From the NCBI GenBank assembly GCA_027483175.1, contig JAIXVE010000187.1:1-42754 (forward strand): a DNA stretch of 42,754 nucleotides, read 5' to 3'. Positions 1 through 7,661 of the stretch are shown here, piece by piece (position 1 is the stretch's first letter; every line of letters starts with the position of its first letter). Both the position numbers and the translations under genes were made by a program. The notes below the pieces were generated by a model, which did not search any database, had not been told where the DNA came from, and worked only from the letters and a program-made list of their open reading frames with translations. This DNA comes from Verrucomicrobiaceae bacterium. Lineage in GTDB: Bacteria; Verrucomicrobiota; Verrucomicrobiia; Verrucomicrobiales; V1-33.

Positions 1-820
1 AGCGGGAGATGGCGAGGGGTTGCTCGTGGATTTCCTTGAGCATGAAGTGAGGGAAGGAGCCGCGGGAGGCGGCGTCAGGGGCGAGGTCGAGATCGGAGAT
101 GTGCCATGAGGCGGTGTGGCGGCCGAGGGAGGCGATGGAGAAGTTGTCATGGGAGATCGTGGTGATGTCGAGGTCGTTGAGGAAGATGACCTTGCGGGTG
201 TGGGGGAGGAGGGCGGCGGCGTCGGAGGCGAGGAGGTGCTGGTTTTTGCCGAGGCCGAGGACGAGCGGGCTGCCGCGGCGTGTGCCGACGATGATGTCAG
301 GGAGGTCCTTGTGGATGACGGCGAGGGCGAACGTACCTTTGACGGAGGCAAGGGCGAGTCGGAGGCTTTCGGTGAGGCGATCCGGGCCGGAGGCGGAGGA
401 GGCGTCGTAGTGCTGGCCGACGAGGTGAGCGAGGACCTCGGTATCGGTGTCGGAGAGGAAGTGGTGGCCTGCGGCGAGGAGCTGGGATTTGAGGTCGGCG
501 TGGTTTTCGATGGTGCCGTTGTGGACGAGGGCGAGGAGACCGGACTGGTCGAGGTGTGGGTGAGCGTTGGAGTCGGAGGGTTCGCCGTGGGTGGCCCAGC
601 GCGTGTGGCTGATGCCGAGGTGGGCGGGGGGTGGGGAGGAGGGGAGGTGAGCGGCGAGGGAGTCGACGCGGCCGTTTTTCTTGTGGACCTCGAGCTGGCC
701 GGAGGTGGTGAGGACGGCGAGGCCTGCGGAGTCGTAGCCGCGGTATTCGAGGTGGCGGAGACCGTTGAGGAGGAGAGGGCGCACCTCTTGGGTGCTGGTA
801 CAGGCGATGATTCCGCACAT
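1..820 (-). CDS. glmS: Glutamine-fructose-6-phosphate aminotransferase (isomerizing), N-terminal part; gene runs off the window
   Basis: Cytoplasmic enzyme that makes glucosamine-6-phosphate from fructose-6-phosphate and glutamine, the first step towards UDP-GlcNAc for peptidoglycan and lipopolysaccharide. The ATG at 820-818 is followed directly by the catalytic N-terminal cysteine of class II glutamine amidotransferases (MCGIIACTS), which fixes the start. Further on the reading shows NGLRHLEYRGYDSAG, HTRWATHGEPSDSNAHPH and, near residue 260, FPHFMLKEIHEQP, all hallmark GlmS segments. About 273 codons are visible, roughly the glutaminase domain and the linker; the two SIS isomerase domains lie outside the window. 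The upstream side (821-984) is a gap to the next minus-strand gene. I see no glmS ribozyme there. Identification is secure; only completeness is unknown. Confidence 0.96.
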   Translation of the reverse strand, partial: MCGIIACTSTQEVRPLLLNGLRHLEYRGYDSAGLAVLTTSGQLEVHKKNGRVDSLAAHLPSSPPPAHLGISHTRWATHGEPSDSNAHPHLDQSGLLALVHNGTIENHADLKSQLLAAGHHFLSDTDTEVLAHLVGQHYDASSASGPDRLTESLRLALASVKGTFALAVIHKDLPDIIVGTRRGSPLVLGLGKNQHLLASDAAALLPHTRKVIFLNDLDITTISHDNFSIASLGRHTASWHISDLDLAPDAASRGSFPHFMLKEIHEQPLAISR

Positions 821-984
821 AATCAGGAAAATACTGGTGAGTGCGGGTTAAGTACACCCGATTGCCCGGAATGCATGGGAAAAGTTTCAGATCATGGTGG
901 AAAAAGCGGAGTCGGCGGGGGCGCGTGGGGGTGAGGGGGCGGAAGTGGGTTGTTAGGCGGCAGCCTGGGCCTTGTGGGGGCGGG

Positions 985-2754
985 TCAGGCTCCTGCGGCG
1001 GAGAGGGTGGGGGAGATGGCGCGGACGGCGTTGGCCCAGAAGTCGGGTTTGGTGATATCGGCTCCGAGGGTTTGGCGGGCGGCGGATTCGCAGGAGGCGC
1101 TGCCGGTGAGGGCGAGGAAGGCTTCGTAGCGAGGGAGGAAGGCTGGGCCTTCCTCGTGGAAGCGAGCGAAGAGGGCCTGGCTGAGGAGGTAGCCGAAGAC
1201 GTAGGGGAAGTTGTAGAAGGAGACCCCGGTGATGAAGAAGTGCATTTTGGAGGCCCAGAACATGGGGTCGGTGCCGTCTGGGAGGAGGGTATCGCCGTAG
1301 AGCTTGCGCTGGGCTTGTTCCATGAGTTTGGAGAGGTCTTCGGCGGAGACCTCGCCGAGGGATCTGGCTTCGTAGAACGAGCGTTCGAACTCGTAGCGCA
1401 TGGGGATGTTGAGGAGATAGGCGTGGGCGCGGAGGAGTTCCTGATCGAGGAGCCACTGACGGACGGCAGGGGTGAGGTCCGGGGATTTCATGAGCCCGTC
1501 GAGGAGGATCATTTCGCCGAAGTTGGAGGCGGTTTCGGCGAGGGTCATGGGGTATTCGGCGGCCATGGGTCGGGCGGAGCGGAGGACGCAGGAGTGCCAT
1601 GCGTGACCGGCCTCGTGGGCGAGGGTGACCATGTCGTGGACGGTGCCGTTCCATGTCATGTAGACCCGTTCCTCGCGTTTGAGGAGCGAGCCTGTGCAGA
1701 AGGCGCCGGGGCGCTTGCCGGGACGGGGCTGGGCTTCGATCCATGAGTTGCGGAGCATGGAGTCGAAGTAATCGCCGAGACGCGGGTAGGCCTTGTGGAA
1801 GGCGGAGCTGACGGTTTCGCAGGCCTGCTGCCACGTTAGGGATTCGGAGGCTGGTGCGGGGATCTGGGGGGCTTCGAGGTCGTAGAAGGCGAGGGCTGGG
1901 GTGCCCTGGTGTTTGGCGGCGAGGCGGATGGCGCGGCGGGGGAGATCGGCGTTGTCGACGATGGCGGAGAGCATGGCGTCGAGCGTGTCGCGGGAGAGGG
2001 CGCCGTCGAAGAGCGGGGCGTCGAGGAAGTGGGGGATGCCGCGGTTTTTGTAGAGCGTGAGGCGAGTGCCGGCGATGCCGTTGAGGGCGGCGGCGAGGGT
2101 ATCGGCGTGGTCGAGGAAAGGTTGCTGACCGTGGAGGAAGGCTGCGGCGCGGAGACGGCGGTCGGGGTCGGCCATGAGGGCGCGGCGGCGGGCCATGGGG
2201 ATGGATTCCGAGTGGCCGTCGGGGAACGGCATGGAGAACGTCATTTTACCGGTTAGGGTATCGTAGAGACGGCCCCATGCGTGGATGCCGTCGACATTGA
2301 GGTCAGCGGCGAGGGCTTCGCGGGGAGTGTCCATCTGGTGGCGTCCGGCGGTGCGGAGGCGGGAGATGGCGAAGGAGGCGTCCTTGCAATCCGGGGCGAG
2401 GAGGAGGGAGGCGAAGGCGTCGTCGTCGAGAGCGGCGAGGGAGGCCTGGAGGGAGGCGCGGCGTTTTGAGAACGAGGCGTCGAGAGTGGCGAGCCATGCT
2501 TCGTCGCGTTTGACGGCGGAGTCGGCGGCGTTGTCGGCGGAGAGACAGCCGAGGAAGGCGGAGAGGTGGCCGAGGCGGACGGAGAGGGATTCGAAGGCGG
2601 CGACGGCGGTTGGGAGCGAGGAATCTGGCGGGGGTGGGGTGGCGAGGTCGGCGGCGAGGGCGTCTTTGAAGGCGAGGTAGTCAGGGGCACCGAAGGCTGA
2701 GAACCATGAGGTGAGGGACCAGCGGTCTGGGGCGGGAGACGGGACGGAAGGCAT
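985..2754 (-). CDS. pepF: M3 family oligoendopeptidase (PepF-like zinc metallopeptidase)
   Basis: A 589-residue protein without signal peptide, expected to degrade oligopeptides in the cytoplasm. The zinc site is visible as HEAGH at residues 380-384 inside TLAHEAGHAWHS, with the third ligand glutamate probably E407 in TLAETAS, the layout of M3/thimet-type peptidases. The N-terminal half is helical and carries the family's LGHLSAFLG-like segment. The length fits the oligoendopeptidase F group (about 560-600 residues). The start at 2754 is the first ATG; a 16-base palindrome (2756-2771, CCGTTCC-GT-GGAACGG) overlaps its leader and could influence translation. It follows pssA on the same strand after 48 bases, so co-transcription is possible. 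The family is certain; the exact substrate range is not. Confidence 0.92.
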   Translation of the reverse strand: MPSVPSPAPDRWSLTSWFSAFGAPDYLAFKDALAADLATPPPPDSSLPTAVAAFESLSVRLGHLSAFLGCLSADNAADSAVKRDEAWLATLDASFSKRRASLQASLAALDDDAFASLLLAPDCKDASFAISRLRTAGRHQMDTPREALAADLNVDGIHAWGRLYDTLTGKMTFSMPFPDGHSESIPMARRRALMADPDRRLRAAAFLHGQQPFLDHADTLAAALNGIAGTRLTLYKNRGIPHFLDAPLFDGALSRDTLDAMLSAIVDNADLPRRAIRLAAKHQGTPALAFYDLEAPQIPAPASESLTWQQACETVSSAFHKAYPRLGDYFDSMLRNSWIEAQPRPGKRPGAFCTGSLLKREERVYMTWNGTVHDMVTLAHEAGHAWHSCVLRSARPMAAEYPMTLAETASNFGEMILLDGLMKSPDLTPAVRQWLLDQELLRAHAYLLNIPMRYEFERSFYEARSLGEVSAEDLSKLMEQAQRKLYGDTLLPDGTDPMFWASKMHFFITGVSFYNFPYVFGYLLSQALFARFHEEGPAFLPRYEAFLALTGSASCESAARQTLGADITKPDFWANAVRAISPTLSAAGA

Positions 2755-2802
2755 GCCGTTCCGTGGAACGGGAGGGCGGGGCGGGCAAAGGCGAAAGGGT
2801 GG

Positions 2803-3615
2803 TCAGGCGGAGGGTGTTTCCTCTTCTTCTGGTTCGTCTGGGTCTTCTTCGATTTCGCGGCGCCAGCGTCTGGAGACCCATGGTCTGACGAGACCGTAGA
2901 AGAGGTAGCCGACGAAGAGGACGGCTGGCATGATGTAGGGTTTGTAGACGATGAGGGCGACGAGGAAGATGGCGGCGAAGAACCAAGGGATGGAGCGTTT
3001 GGTGCGCCATGAGAGCCCTTTGAAGCTAGGGTAGCTGCGGGTGCTGACCATGAGGAAGGAGAGGAGCACCATGAGGATGGGGAGGACCCAGCGCCACGGG
3101 CCGATTTCGAGGAATTGTTTGGCCTTGGGGTTGGGGTCGATCATGAGGAGCGTGACGGAGGCGATGACGCCTGCGGCTGCGGGGATGGGGCAGCCGGTGA
3201 AGTCGCGCGAAGGTTTCCCTTCCGAGGAAGCGGCGAGGCAATTGAAGCGGGCGAGGCGGATGGCGCCGCAGAGGACGTAGAAGAACGCGATGAACCAGCC
3301 GGCGCGGTCGGTGACCATGCCGTCGAGGACGACGTAGTGCATGAGGAGGGCGGGGGCGACGCCGAAGGAGACGATGTCAGCGAGGGAATCGAATTCGCGG
3401 CCGAAGGGGGATTCTTCGCCGACGGCGCGGGCGATGCGGCCGTCGAGCATATCGAAGAGACAGGCGATGAGGATGCACCAGATGGCGTTGTGGGCCTGGT
3501 CGGAGGCGCGTTCGGTGTCGCGGAGGAGGAGCTGCATGGCGTAGAAGCCGCAGTAGAGGTTTCCGGCCGTCATGAAGTTGGGCCAGAAGTGGATTTTGGG
3601 GAGATCTCGGTTCAT
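2803..3615 (-). CDS. pssA: CDP-diacylglycerol-serine O-phosphatidyltransferase
   Basis: Integral membrane enzyme that joins serine to CDP-diacylglycerol to give phosphatidylserine, the precursor of phosphatidylethanolamine. The CDP-alcohol phosphatidyltransferase signature is complete: D58-G59-x2-A62-R63-x8-G72-x3-D76-x3-D80 (DMLDGRIARA ... GREFDSLAD). The rest shows several hydrophobic segments, and the C-terminus is acidic (EEDPDEPEEEE). The 270-residue length and the N-terminal FWPNFMTAGNLYCGF segment match the PssA subgroup rather than PgsA. No psd gene is adjacent, although the two are often neighbours. The gene starts divergently from the Fe-S assembly group, with 120 bases between the starts. 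Confidence 0.93.
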   Translation of the reverse strand: MNRDLPKIHFWPNFMTAGNLYCGFYAMQLLLRDTERASDQAHNAIWCILIACLFDMLDGRIARAVGEESPFGREFDSLADIVSFGVAPALLMHYVVLDGMVTDRAGWFIAFFYVLCGAIRLARFNCLAASSEGKPSRDFTGCPIPAAAGVIASVTLLMIDPNPKAKQFLEIGPWRWVLPILMVLLSFLMVSTRSYPSFKGLSWRTKRSIPWFFAAIFLVALIVYKPYIMPAVLFVGYLFYGLVRPWVSRRWRREIEEDPDEPEEEETPSA

Positions 3616-3735
3616 GGGTGCGGCGGGCTGGCGGAGGTGGCGCGGAAGGAATCGCGCGGCGGAGAGCCAGAGCGGGTTGACCTGAGGGTAGGCGTGGGTA
3701 GGCTGGCGGAAAGAGAAAATTTCCCGAGAGACGAC

Positions 3736-4296
3736 ATGACGACTGAGACTTCAGGAACTGGACTGCATTCCGAGATGACGATGGACGAGCTGCTGGCGCG
3801 GCTGCCTGGGGCGCGGCGTGCGTTGTTTGCGAAGTATCACATTGGTGGGTGCCAGAGTTGCGGGTTTGAGGGGAGTGAGACCCTTGCGTCGGTGTGTGCG
3901 CGGAATGAGGGGATTGATCCTGGGGAAGTGATGGCGCATCTGGAGGAGAGTGCGGAGGCGGACAGGAGGTTGCAGATTGGGCCTGAGGAGTTGCGGGAGG
4001 CGATGGGTGATGGGGGTGCGCTGCGGTTGATTGATGTGAGGTCGCGGGAGGAGCATGAGGCGGTGAAGCTGCCTGGGTCGGAGCTGATGACGCAGGAGTT
4101 GCTGCAGGCGATGTTTGCGGGGGATAAGGAGGCGCGGGTGGTGGTTTACTGCCATCACGGGCAGCGGAGTCTGGATGCGGCGGCGTATCTGGCGGGACAC
4201 GGGATGACGCGTGTGAAGAGTCTGGAGGGCGGGATTGACGGTTGGAGCGAGCGGATTGATCCGAGTGTGCCGCGGTATCGATTGGAAATGGAGTGA
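3736..4296 (+). CDS. CxxC (DUF1858/DUF542-like) - rhodanese fusion protein
   Basis: A 186-residue cytoplasmic protein with two parts. Residues about 14-75 resemble the small DUF1858/DUF542-type domain associated with iron-sulfur or hybrid-cluster proteins, with C39 and C42 in HIGGCQSCGFEGSETL. Residues about 82-175 form a rhodanese domain, with the catalytic-loop cysteine C139 in YCHHGQRS and the DVRSREEHE motif at 100-107. Rhodanese domains carry persulfide sulfur, so a role in sulfur delivery or redox handling for Fe-S assembly is likely; that is an inference from the two genes that follow, a scaffold protein and SufT. The ATG at 3736 was chosen because the upstream in-frame extension is antisense to pssA. 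The gap to the scaffold start is 49 bases. Confidence 0.82.
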   Translation: MTTETSGTGLHSEMTMDELLARLPGARRALFAKYHIGGCQSCGFEGSETLASVCARNEGIDPGEVMAHLEESAEADRRLQIGPEELREAMGDGGALRLIDVRSREEHEAVKLPGSELMTQELLQAMFAGDKEARVVVYCHHGQRSLDAAAYLAGHGMTRVKSLEGGIDGWSERIDPSVPRYRLEME

Positions 4297-4345
4297 GTCC
4301 GCGGGAGGGGCGGTGGGCGTTGTCTGTTATCCGAGATTGAAGATT

Positions 4346-4834
4346 ATGAATGAAGCAGTGCTGAACGATGCGATCGCGAATCCGCGGAATCTCGGGGAGA
4401 TGGCGGATGCGGATGCGGTGGGGACGGTGGGGAATCCTGAGTGCGGGGACATGGTGAGGATGTGGCTGAAGTTTACGGAGAAGGATGGGCGGAAGGTGAT
4501 TGATAAGGCGTCGTTTCAGAGTTTCGGGTGTCAGACGGCGATTGCGGTGGCGAGCATGGCGACGGAGATGCTGAAGGGCCGGACAGTGGAGGAGGCGAAG
4601 GGGATGACGGCTGGGGATTTGAGTGGGCCGCTGGGGGCGTTGCCGCCGATGAAGATTCATTGCGGGCAGATGGTGGAGGGGGCGTTGAAGGCGGCGCTGG
4701 AGGGGGGAGAAGCGGGGCCGGTGGCGGCGGTGAAGGTGGAGAAGGCGGGTGCGGGGTTGCAGGGGAATCTGGCGGAGAGTCTGGGGGAGGCGGCGGGGCC
4801 GAGGGTGGGGAAGGTGAAGGTGGTGCTGCAGTGA
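4346..4834 (+). CDS. Iron-sulfur cluster assembly scaffold protein (IscU/NifU N-terminal family)
   Basis: A 162-residue scaffold on which Fe-S clusters are built before transfer to apoproteins. All cluster-binding positions of the IscU family are visible: C33 and D35 in GNPECGDMV, C62 in FQSFGCQTAIA, and H105-C106 in MKIHCGQM. The alanine- and glycine-rich tail after about residue 115 is longer and looser than in E. coli IscU (128 residues), closer to standalone NifU-like scaffolds. The start ATG at 4346 begins MNEAVLNDAI. It lies between the rhodanese fusion and SufT, and the three probably form one transcript. No cysteine desulfurase or SufBCD is present in the window, so the sulfur source must be encoded elsewhere. 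Confidence 0.92.
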   Translation: MNEAVLNDAIANPRNLGEMADADAVGTVGNPECGDMVRMWLKFTEKDGRKVIDKASFQSFGCQTAIAVASMATEMLKGRTVEEAKGMTAGDLSGPLGALPPMKIHCGQMVEGALKAALEGGEAGPVAAVKVEKAGAGLQGNLAESLGEAAGPRVGKVKVVLQ

Positions 4835-4895
4835 GGGCGGGTTCGGAGTGATGGTTAGGGAGCAGTCAGGAGATCAGATTTTCATCAATAACAAC

Positions 4896-5438
4896 ATGCA
4901 CAGCGAAATTGAATTGAGGCGGGAAGTGGAAGCGATCCAGATTCCGAGTGGGGACACCGTGATGCTGCCGGCGGGGACGCGGGTAATTATCACGCAGAGC
5001 CTTGGCGGGAGTTACACGATTGCGACGGACCAGGGACTGGCGCGGATTTCGTCGAAGAATGCGGATGCGCTGGGGATTGAGAAGGATGCGGGTGGGGACG
5101 CGGTGCCGGTGGTGCCGTTGCAGGGTGAGGAGCTGGAGAAGGCGGTGTGGGAGCAGTTGAAGTCGGTGTATGATCCGGAGATTCCGGTGAACATTGTGGA
5201 TCTGGGGTTGGTGTATGATTGTTCGGTGGTGCCTGCGGAGGAGCGGACGGTGATTGAGGTGAAGATGACGCTGACGGCGCCGGGGTGTGGGATGGGGCCG
5301 ACGATTGCGGCGGATGCGCAGGGGAAGATCATGGCACTGCCGGGGGTTGATGAGGCGCGGGTGGAGCTGGTGTGGGATCCGCCGTGGAATCAGGGGATGA
5401 TTTCCGAGGCTGGGCGGATGCAGCTGGGGATGGTTTGA
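4896..5438 (+). CDS. sufT: Fe-S cluster assembly protein SufT (MIP18/DUF59 family)
   Basis: SufT-type protein involved in maturation of Fe-S proteins. The N-terminal half has the diagnostic VMLPAGTRVIITQSLGGSYT stretch; the C-terminal half is a DUF59/MIP18 domain (SVYDPEIPVNIVDLGLVYD, then LTAPGCGMGP and VWDPPWNQGMISEAGR). From the ATG at 4896 the protein is 180 residues, the usual SufT size. An in-frame ATG at 4848 would add 16 residues, but that stretch (4866-4895) is AT-richer than the surrounding coding sequence and reads like a leader, so 4896 is preferred. It sits 61 bases after the scaffold gene on the same strand and is the third gene of the Fe-S group. Confidence 0.9.
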   Translation: MHSEIELRREVEAIQIPSGDTVMLPAGTRVIITQSLGGSYTIATDQGLARISSKNADALGIEKDAGGDAVPVVPLQGEELEKAVWEQLKSVYDPEIPVNIVDLGLVYDCSVVPAEERTVIEVKMTLTAPGCGMGPTIAADAQGKIMALPGVDEARVELVWDPPWNQGMISEAGRMQLGMV

Positions 5439-5496
5439 GGGCAGAGGGCGGGTAGAAGCGCCAGCGGTGATCAATCGCTCTTGAATTTACGGCTTT

Positions 5497-5509
5497 CCGA
5501 ATTATTCGG
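5497..5509. promoter_or_regulatory. Perfect palindrome just ahead of the pentad-repeat gene
   Basis: CCGAAT-T-ATTCGG, a 6-base inverted repeat around one base, lies in an AT-rich stretch and ends next to the GGGAAG (5508-5513) that could serve as ribosome binding site for the GTG start at 5516. Its position would suit an operator or a translation-modulating hairpin. No regulator is identifiable; this rests on position and symmetry only. Confidence 0.35.
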
Positions 5510-5515
5510 GAAGTT

Positions 5516-6472
5516 GTGAAAATTAGAGTTGCGACTGTGATGCTTGCGATGGCTGGCTTGATGGCTGGGGGCGTGGGGACGGTTTTGGGTGCGGGGGAAG
5601 AGAAGCGGGGTGAGAAGCCAGCGGGGACGAAGCCGGCGCCTGTGAAGTCGGTGACGGCGAAGCCTGCGGCTGCCAAGCCTTCTGCTGCGAAACCTGCGGT
5701 CGCCAAGCCCGTGGTTGCGAAGCCTGTGGCGGCGAAGCCTGCAACTGCCAAGCCGGTGACGGCGAAGCCTGTAGTGGAGAAGAGCGCGGTGGTGAAGCCG
5801 TCGGTGGCCAAGCCTGTGAGTGCGAAGCCGGTGACGGCGAAGTCTGCTGTGGAGAAGAGCGTGGCGGTGAAGCCTGTGGGTGTGAAGCCAATGAGTGCGA
5901 AGGCGGTGACGGCGAAACCGGCTGTGGAGAAGAGCGTGGCGGTGAAATCGGTAAATGCGAAGCCCGTGAGTGTGAAGGCAGGTGCGGCGAAGTCGGTGAC
6001 TGCCAAGCCTGTGACGGCGAAGTCGGTTGCTGGGAAGACTGCGGTGGTGAAGACGATGGGTGCGAAGCCGGTGGTGAAGGCTGGGAAGAAGGCGGAGAAG
6101 CCCGACAAGACGGAGGGTGGTGATGGGGGTGAGAGGAGAAGGGTTGCGGTGATGGTGAAGCGCGAGGTGGGTCGTGGGGAGGGGAAGCAGGCGGGGAAGG
6201 AAGGGGTTCGGGGGAAAGCGGAGGCGGAGGTTGAGGAGGCGGTGGAGGCAGTGCCTGAGGTGGTGGTGCCGGAGGTGGCACCGATGATTGACATTACGCA
6301 TCCTGATTTTCGGACGGCTCCGAGGATTGAAGCGCCGGTGGTACCGGAAGTGCCTGAGGTACCGGACGGGCCGCGTGAGGAGCGTGGGCCGGTGGAGGAA
6401 CCGGAGTTGCGGTTGCCTGGTGGAGGTGGGACGCGGCTGATGGCTGGGCCGTCGGGGTTATTGGACCGTTGA
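5516..6472 (+). CDS. Exported lysine-pentad repeat protein
   Basis: A 318-residue protein of unknown function. Residues 1-27 look like a signal peptide (MKIRVATVMLAMAGLMAGGV, cleavage near VLGA). Residues 34-188 are about 30 uninterrupted five-residue units of the form K-[P/S]-x-x-[A/V/E], for example KPAVA KPVVA KPVAA, so a lysine falls at every fifth position. A basic Glu/Lys/Arg-rich linker follows, then an acidic-proline tail (VVPEVPEVPDG...). The repeat resembles histone-H1/Hc-like or PAKA-type tails in composition, but the signal peptide argues for the periplasm or cell surface, perhaps binding an anionic polymer or the cell wall. The GTG start at 5516 directly precedes the signal peptide. 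Repeat number probably varies between strains. The gene ends 32 bases before the next start. Confidence 0.75.
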   Translation: MKIRVATVMLAMAGLMAGGVGTVLGAGEEKRGEKPAGTKPAPVKSVTAKPAAAKPSAAKPAVAKPVVAKPVAAKPATAKPVTAKPVVEKSAVVKPSVAKPVSAKPVTAKSAVEKSVAVKPVGVKPMSAKAVTAKPAVEKSVAVKSVNAKPVSVKAGAAKSVTAKPVTAKSVAGKTAVVKTMGAKPVVKAGKKAEKPDKTEGGDGGERRRVAVMVKREVGRGEGKQAGKEGVRGKAEAEVEEAVEAVPEVVVPEVAPMIDITHPDFRTAPRIEAPVVPEVPEVPDGPREERGPVEEPELRLPGGGGTRLMAGPSGLLDR

Positions 6473-6504
6473 CGGGGCTGGGGGTGAGGAGGCAAGGAGG
6501 AGGT

Positions 6505-7476
6505 ATGGATTATCTTGAGCGAGCGCGGACGGTGATAGACCTTGAGGTTGGGGAGGTGCTGCGGTTGCGGGACCGGATTGACGGGCGGTTTGGGGAGGCG
6601 GTGGTGCTGATGGAGCGGGCGCTGGGGGCGGGGAGGAAAGTGATTGTGTGCGGGGTGGGGAAGAGCGGGAACATTGCGGCGAAGCTGGCGGCGACCCTGA
6701 CATCGACTGGAGCGACGGCGGTGGTACTGAATCCGCAGGATGCGCTGCATGGGGATCTGGGGCTGGTGAATGACGGGGATGTGGTGATTGCGATGAGTGC
6801 GAGCGGGGAGACGGATGAGATAGTGAATCTGCTGCCGTTTCTGCAGCGGTTCCGGATCGGGCTGATTGCGATGACGGGCGGGGTGGATTCGGCGCTGGCG
6901 CGGGCGGCGGATGTGGTGCTGGACGTGAAGGTGGTGCGGGAGGCGTGTCCATTGAATCTGGCACCGACGAGCAGCAGTACGGTGATGCTAGTGTTAGGCG
7001 ATGCGCTGGCGATGGTGCTGCTGGAGGCGCGGGGGTTCCGAGCGGAGGATTTTGCGAGGCTGCATCCGGGAGGGAGCCTGGGTCGGGCGCTGCTGACGAA
7101 GGTATCGGATGTGATGCGGAAGGGGGCGCAGCTGCCATTGCTGGGGATGGGGGCGACGGTGATGGAGGCGGTGGATGCGATGAGCCGGTGCCGGTGCGGG
7201 TGTGCGATTGTGGTGGATGAGGACGGGACGCTGGGGGGGATTTTCACGCAGGGGGATTTCACGCGGGCGTGGAAGGTTGAGGCGGGTCTTGGGGGAGAGC
7301 TGGTGGCGCGGTTCATGACGCGGCGGCCGGTGACGATCCAGAGTGACCGGCTGGCGGCGGAGATTCTGAATCTGCTGGAGCGTCATCCTGTGGATGAGCT
7401 GGTGGTGGTGGATGGGGGGAATGTGCCGGTGGGGCTGGTGGACACGCAGGATCTGACGCGGCTGCACCTTGTGTGA
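6505..7476 (+). CDS. kdsD: KpsF/GutQ-family D-arabinose-5-phosphate isomerase
   Basis: Cytoplasmic isomerase converting ribulose-5-phosphate to arabinose-5-phosphate, the first committed step of KDO synthesis for lipopolysaccharide. The 323-residue protein has an N-terminal SIS domain (VCGVGKSGNIAAKLAATLTS about residues 50-69, then NPQDALHGDLG and MSASGETDEI) and two C-terminal CBS domains (about 200-323, including VSDVMRKGAQLPL and VARFMTRRPVTI). The order and size match KdsD/KpsF. The start ATG at 6505 follows an unusually strong AGGAGGAGG ribosome binding site (6495-6503), the clearest in the window; upstream in-frame codons are therefore excluded. The other KDO genes (kdsA, kdsB, kdsC) are not nearby. 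Confidence 0.93.
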   Translation: MDYLERARTVIDLEVGEVLRLRDRIDGRFGEAVVLMERALGAGRKVIVCGVGKSGNIAAKLAATLTSTGATAVVLNPQDALHGDLGLVNDGDVVIAMSASGETDEIVNLLPFLQRFRIGLIAMTGGVDSALARAADVVLDVKVVREACPLNLAPTSSSTVMLVLGDALAMVLLEARGFRAEDFARLHPGGSLGRALLTKVSDVMRKGAQLPLLGMGATVMEAVDAMSRCRCGCAIVVDEDGTLGGIFTQGDFTRAWKVEAGLGGELVARFMTRRPVTIQSDRLAAEILNLLERHPVDELVVVDGGNVPVGLVDTQDLTRLHLV

Positions 7477-7661
7477 GGTTTGGTGTTAGGGATGCGGGGT
7501 TGGAGGTGGGTGAGAGGGTGATCTTACTGAGGTCTTAATGCTTGGGAGGGCTTTGGAAGTGGGCTGGAATGAGGGCTGGGGGCGTGAATTTTTCACGCGG
7601 CAACATTTGCCATTGGGGAGAGGTGCGGTGTAGGGTGCGGGCCCGCTTTTTGCATCCCCAC

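Noticed and set aside
821-984. glmS ribozyme or riboswitch upstream of glmS
   Set aside because: I see no pseudoknot core pattern; only a weak CGGGT/ACCCG pairing (844-860) is present.
7637-7652. GCGGGCCCGC followed by TTTTTG ahead of the SNF2 gene as a terminator
   Set aside because: The palindrome has no loop, so it cannot form a usable hairpin of that length.
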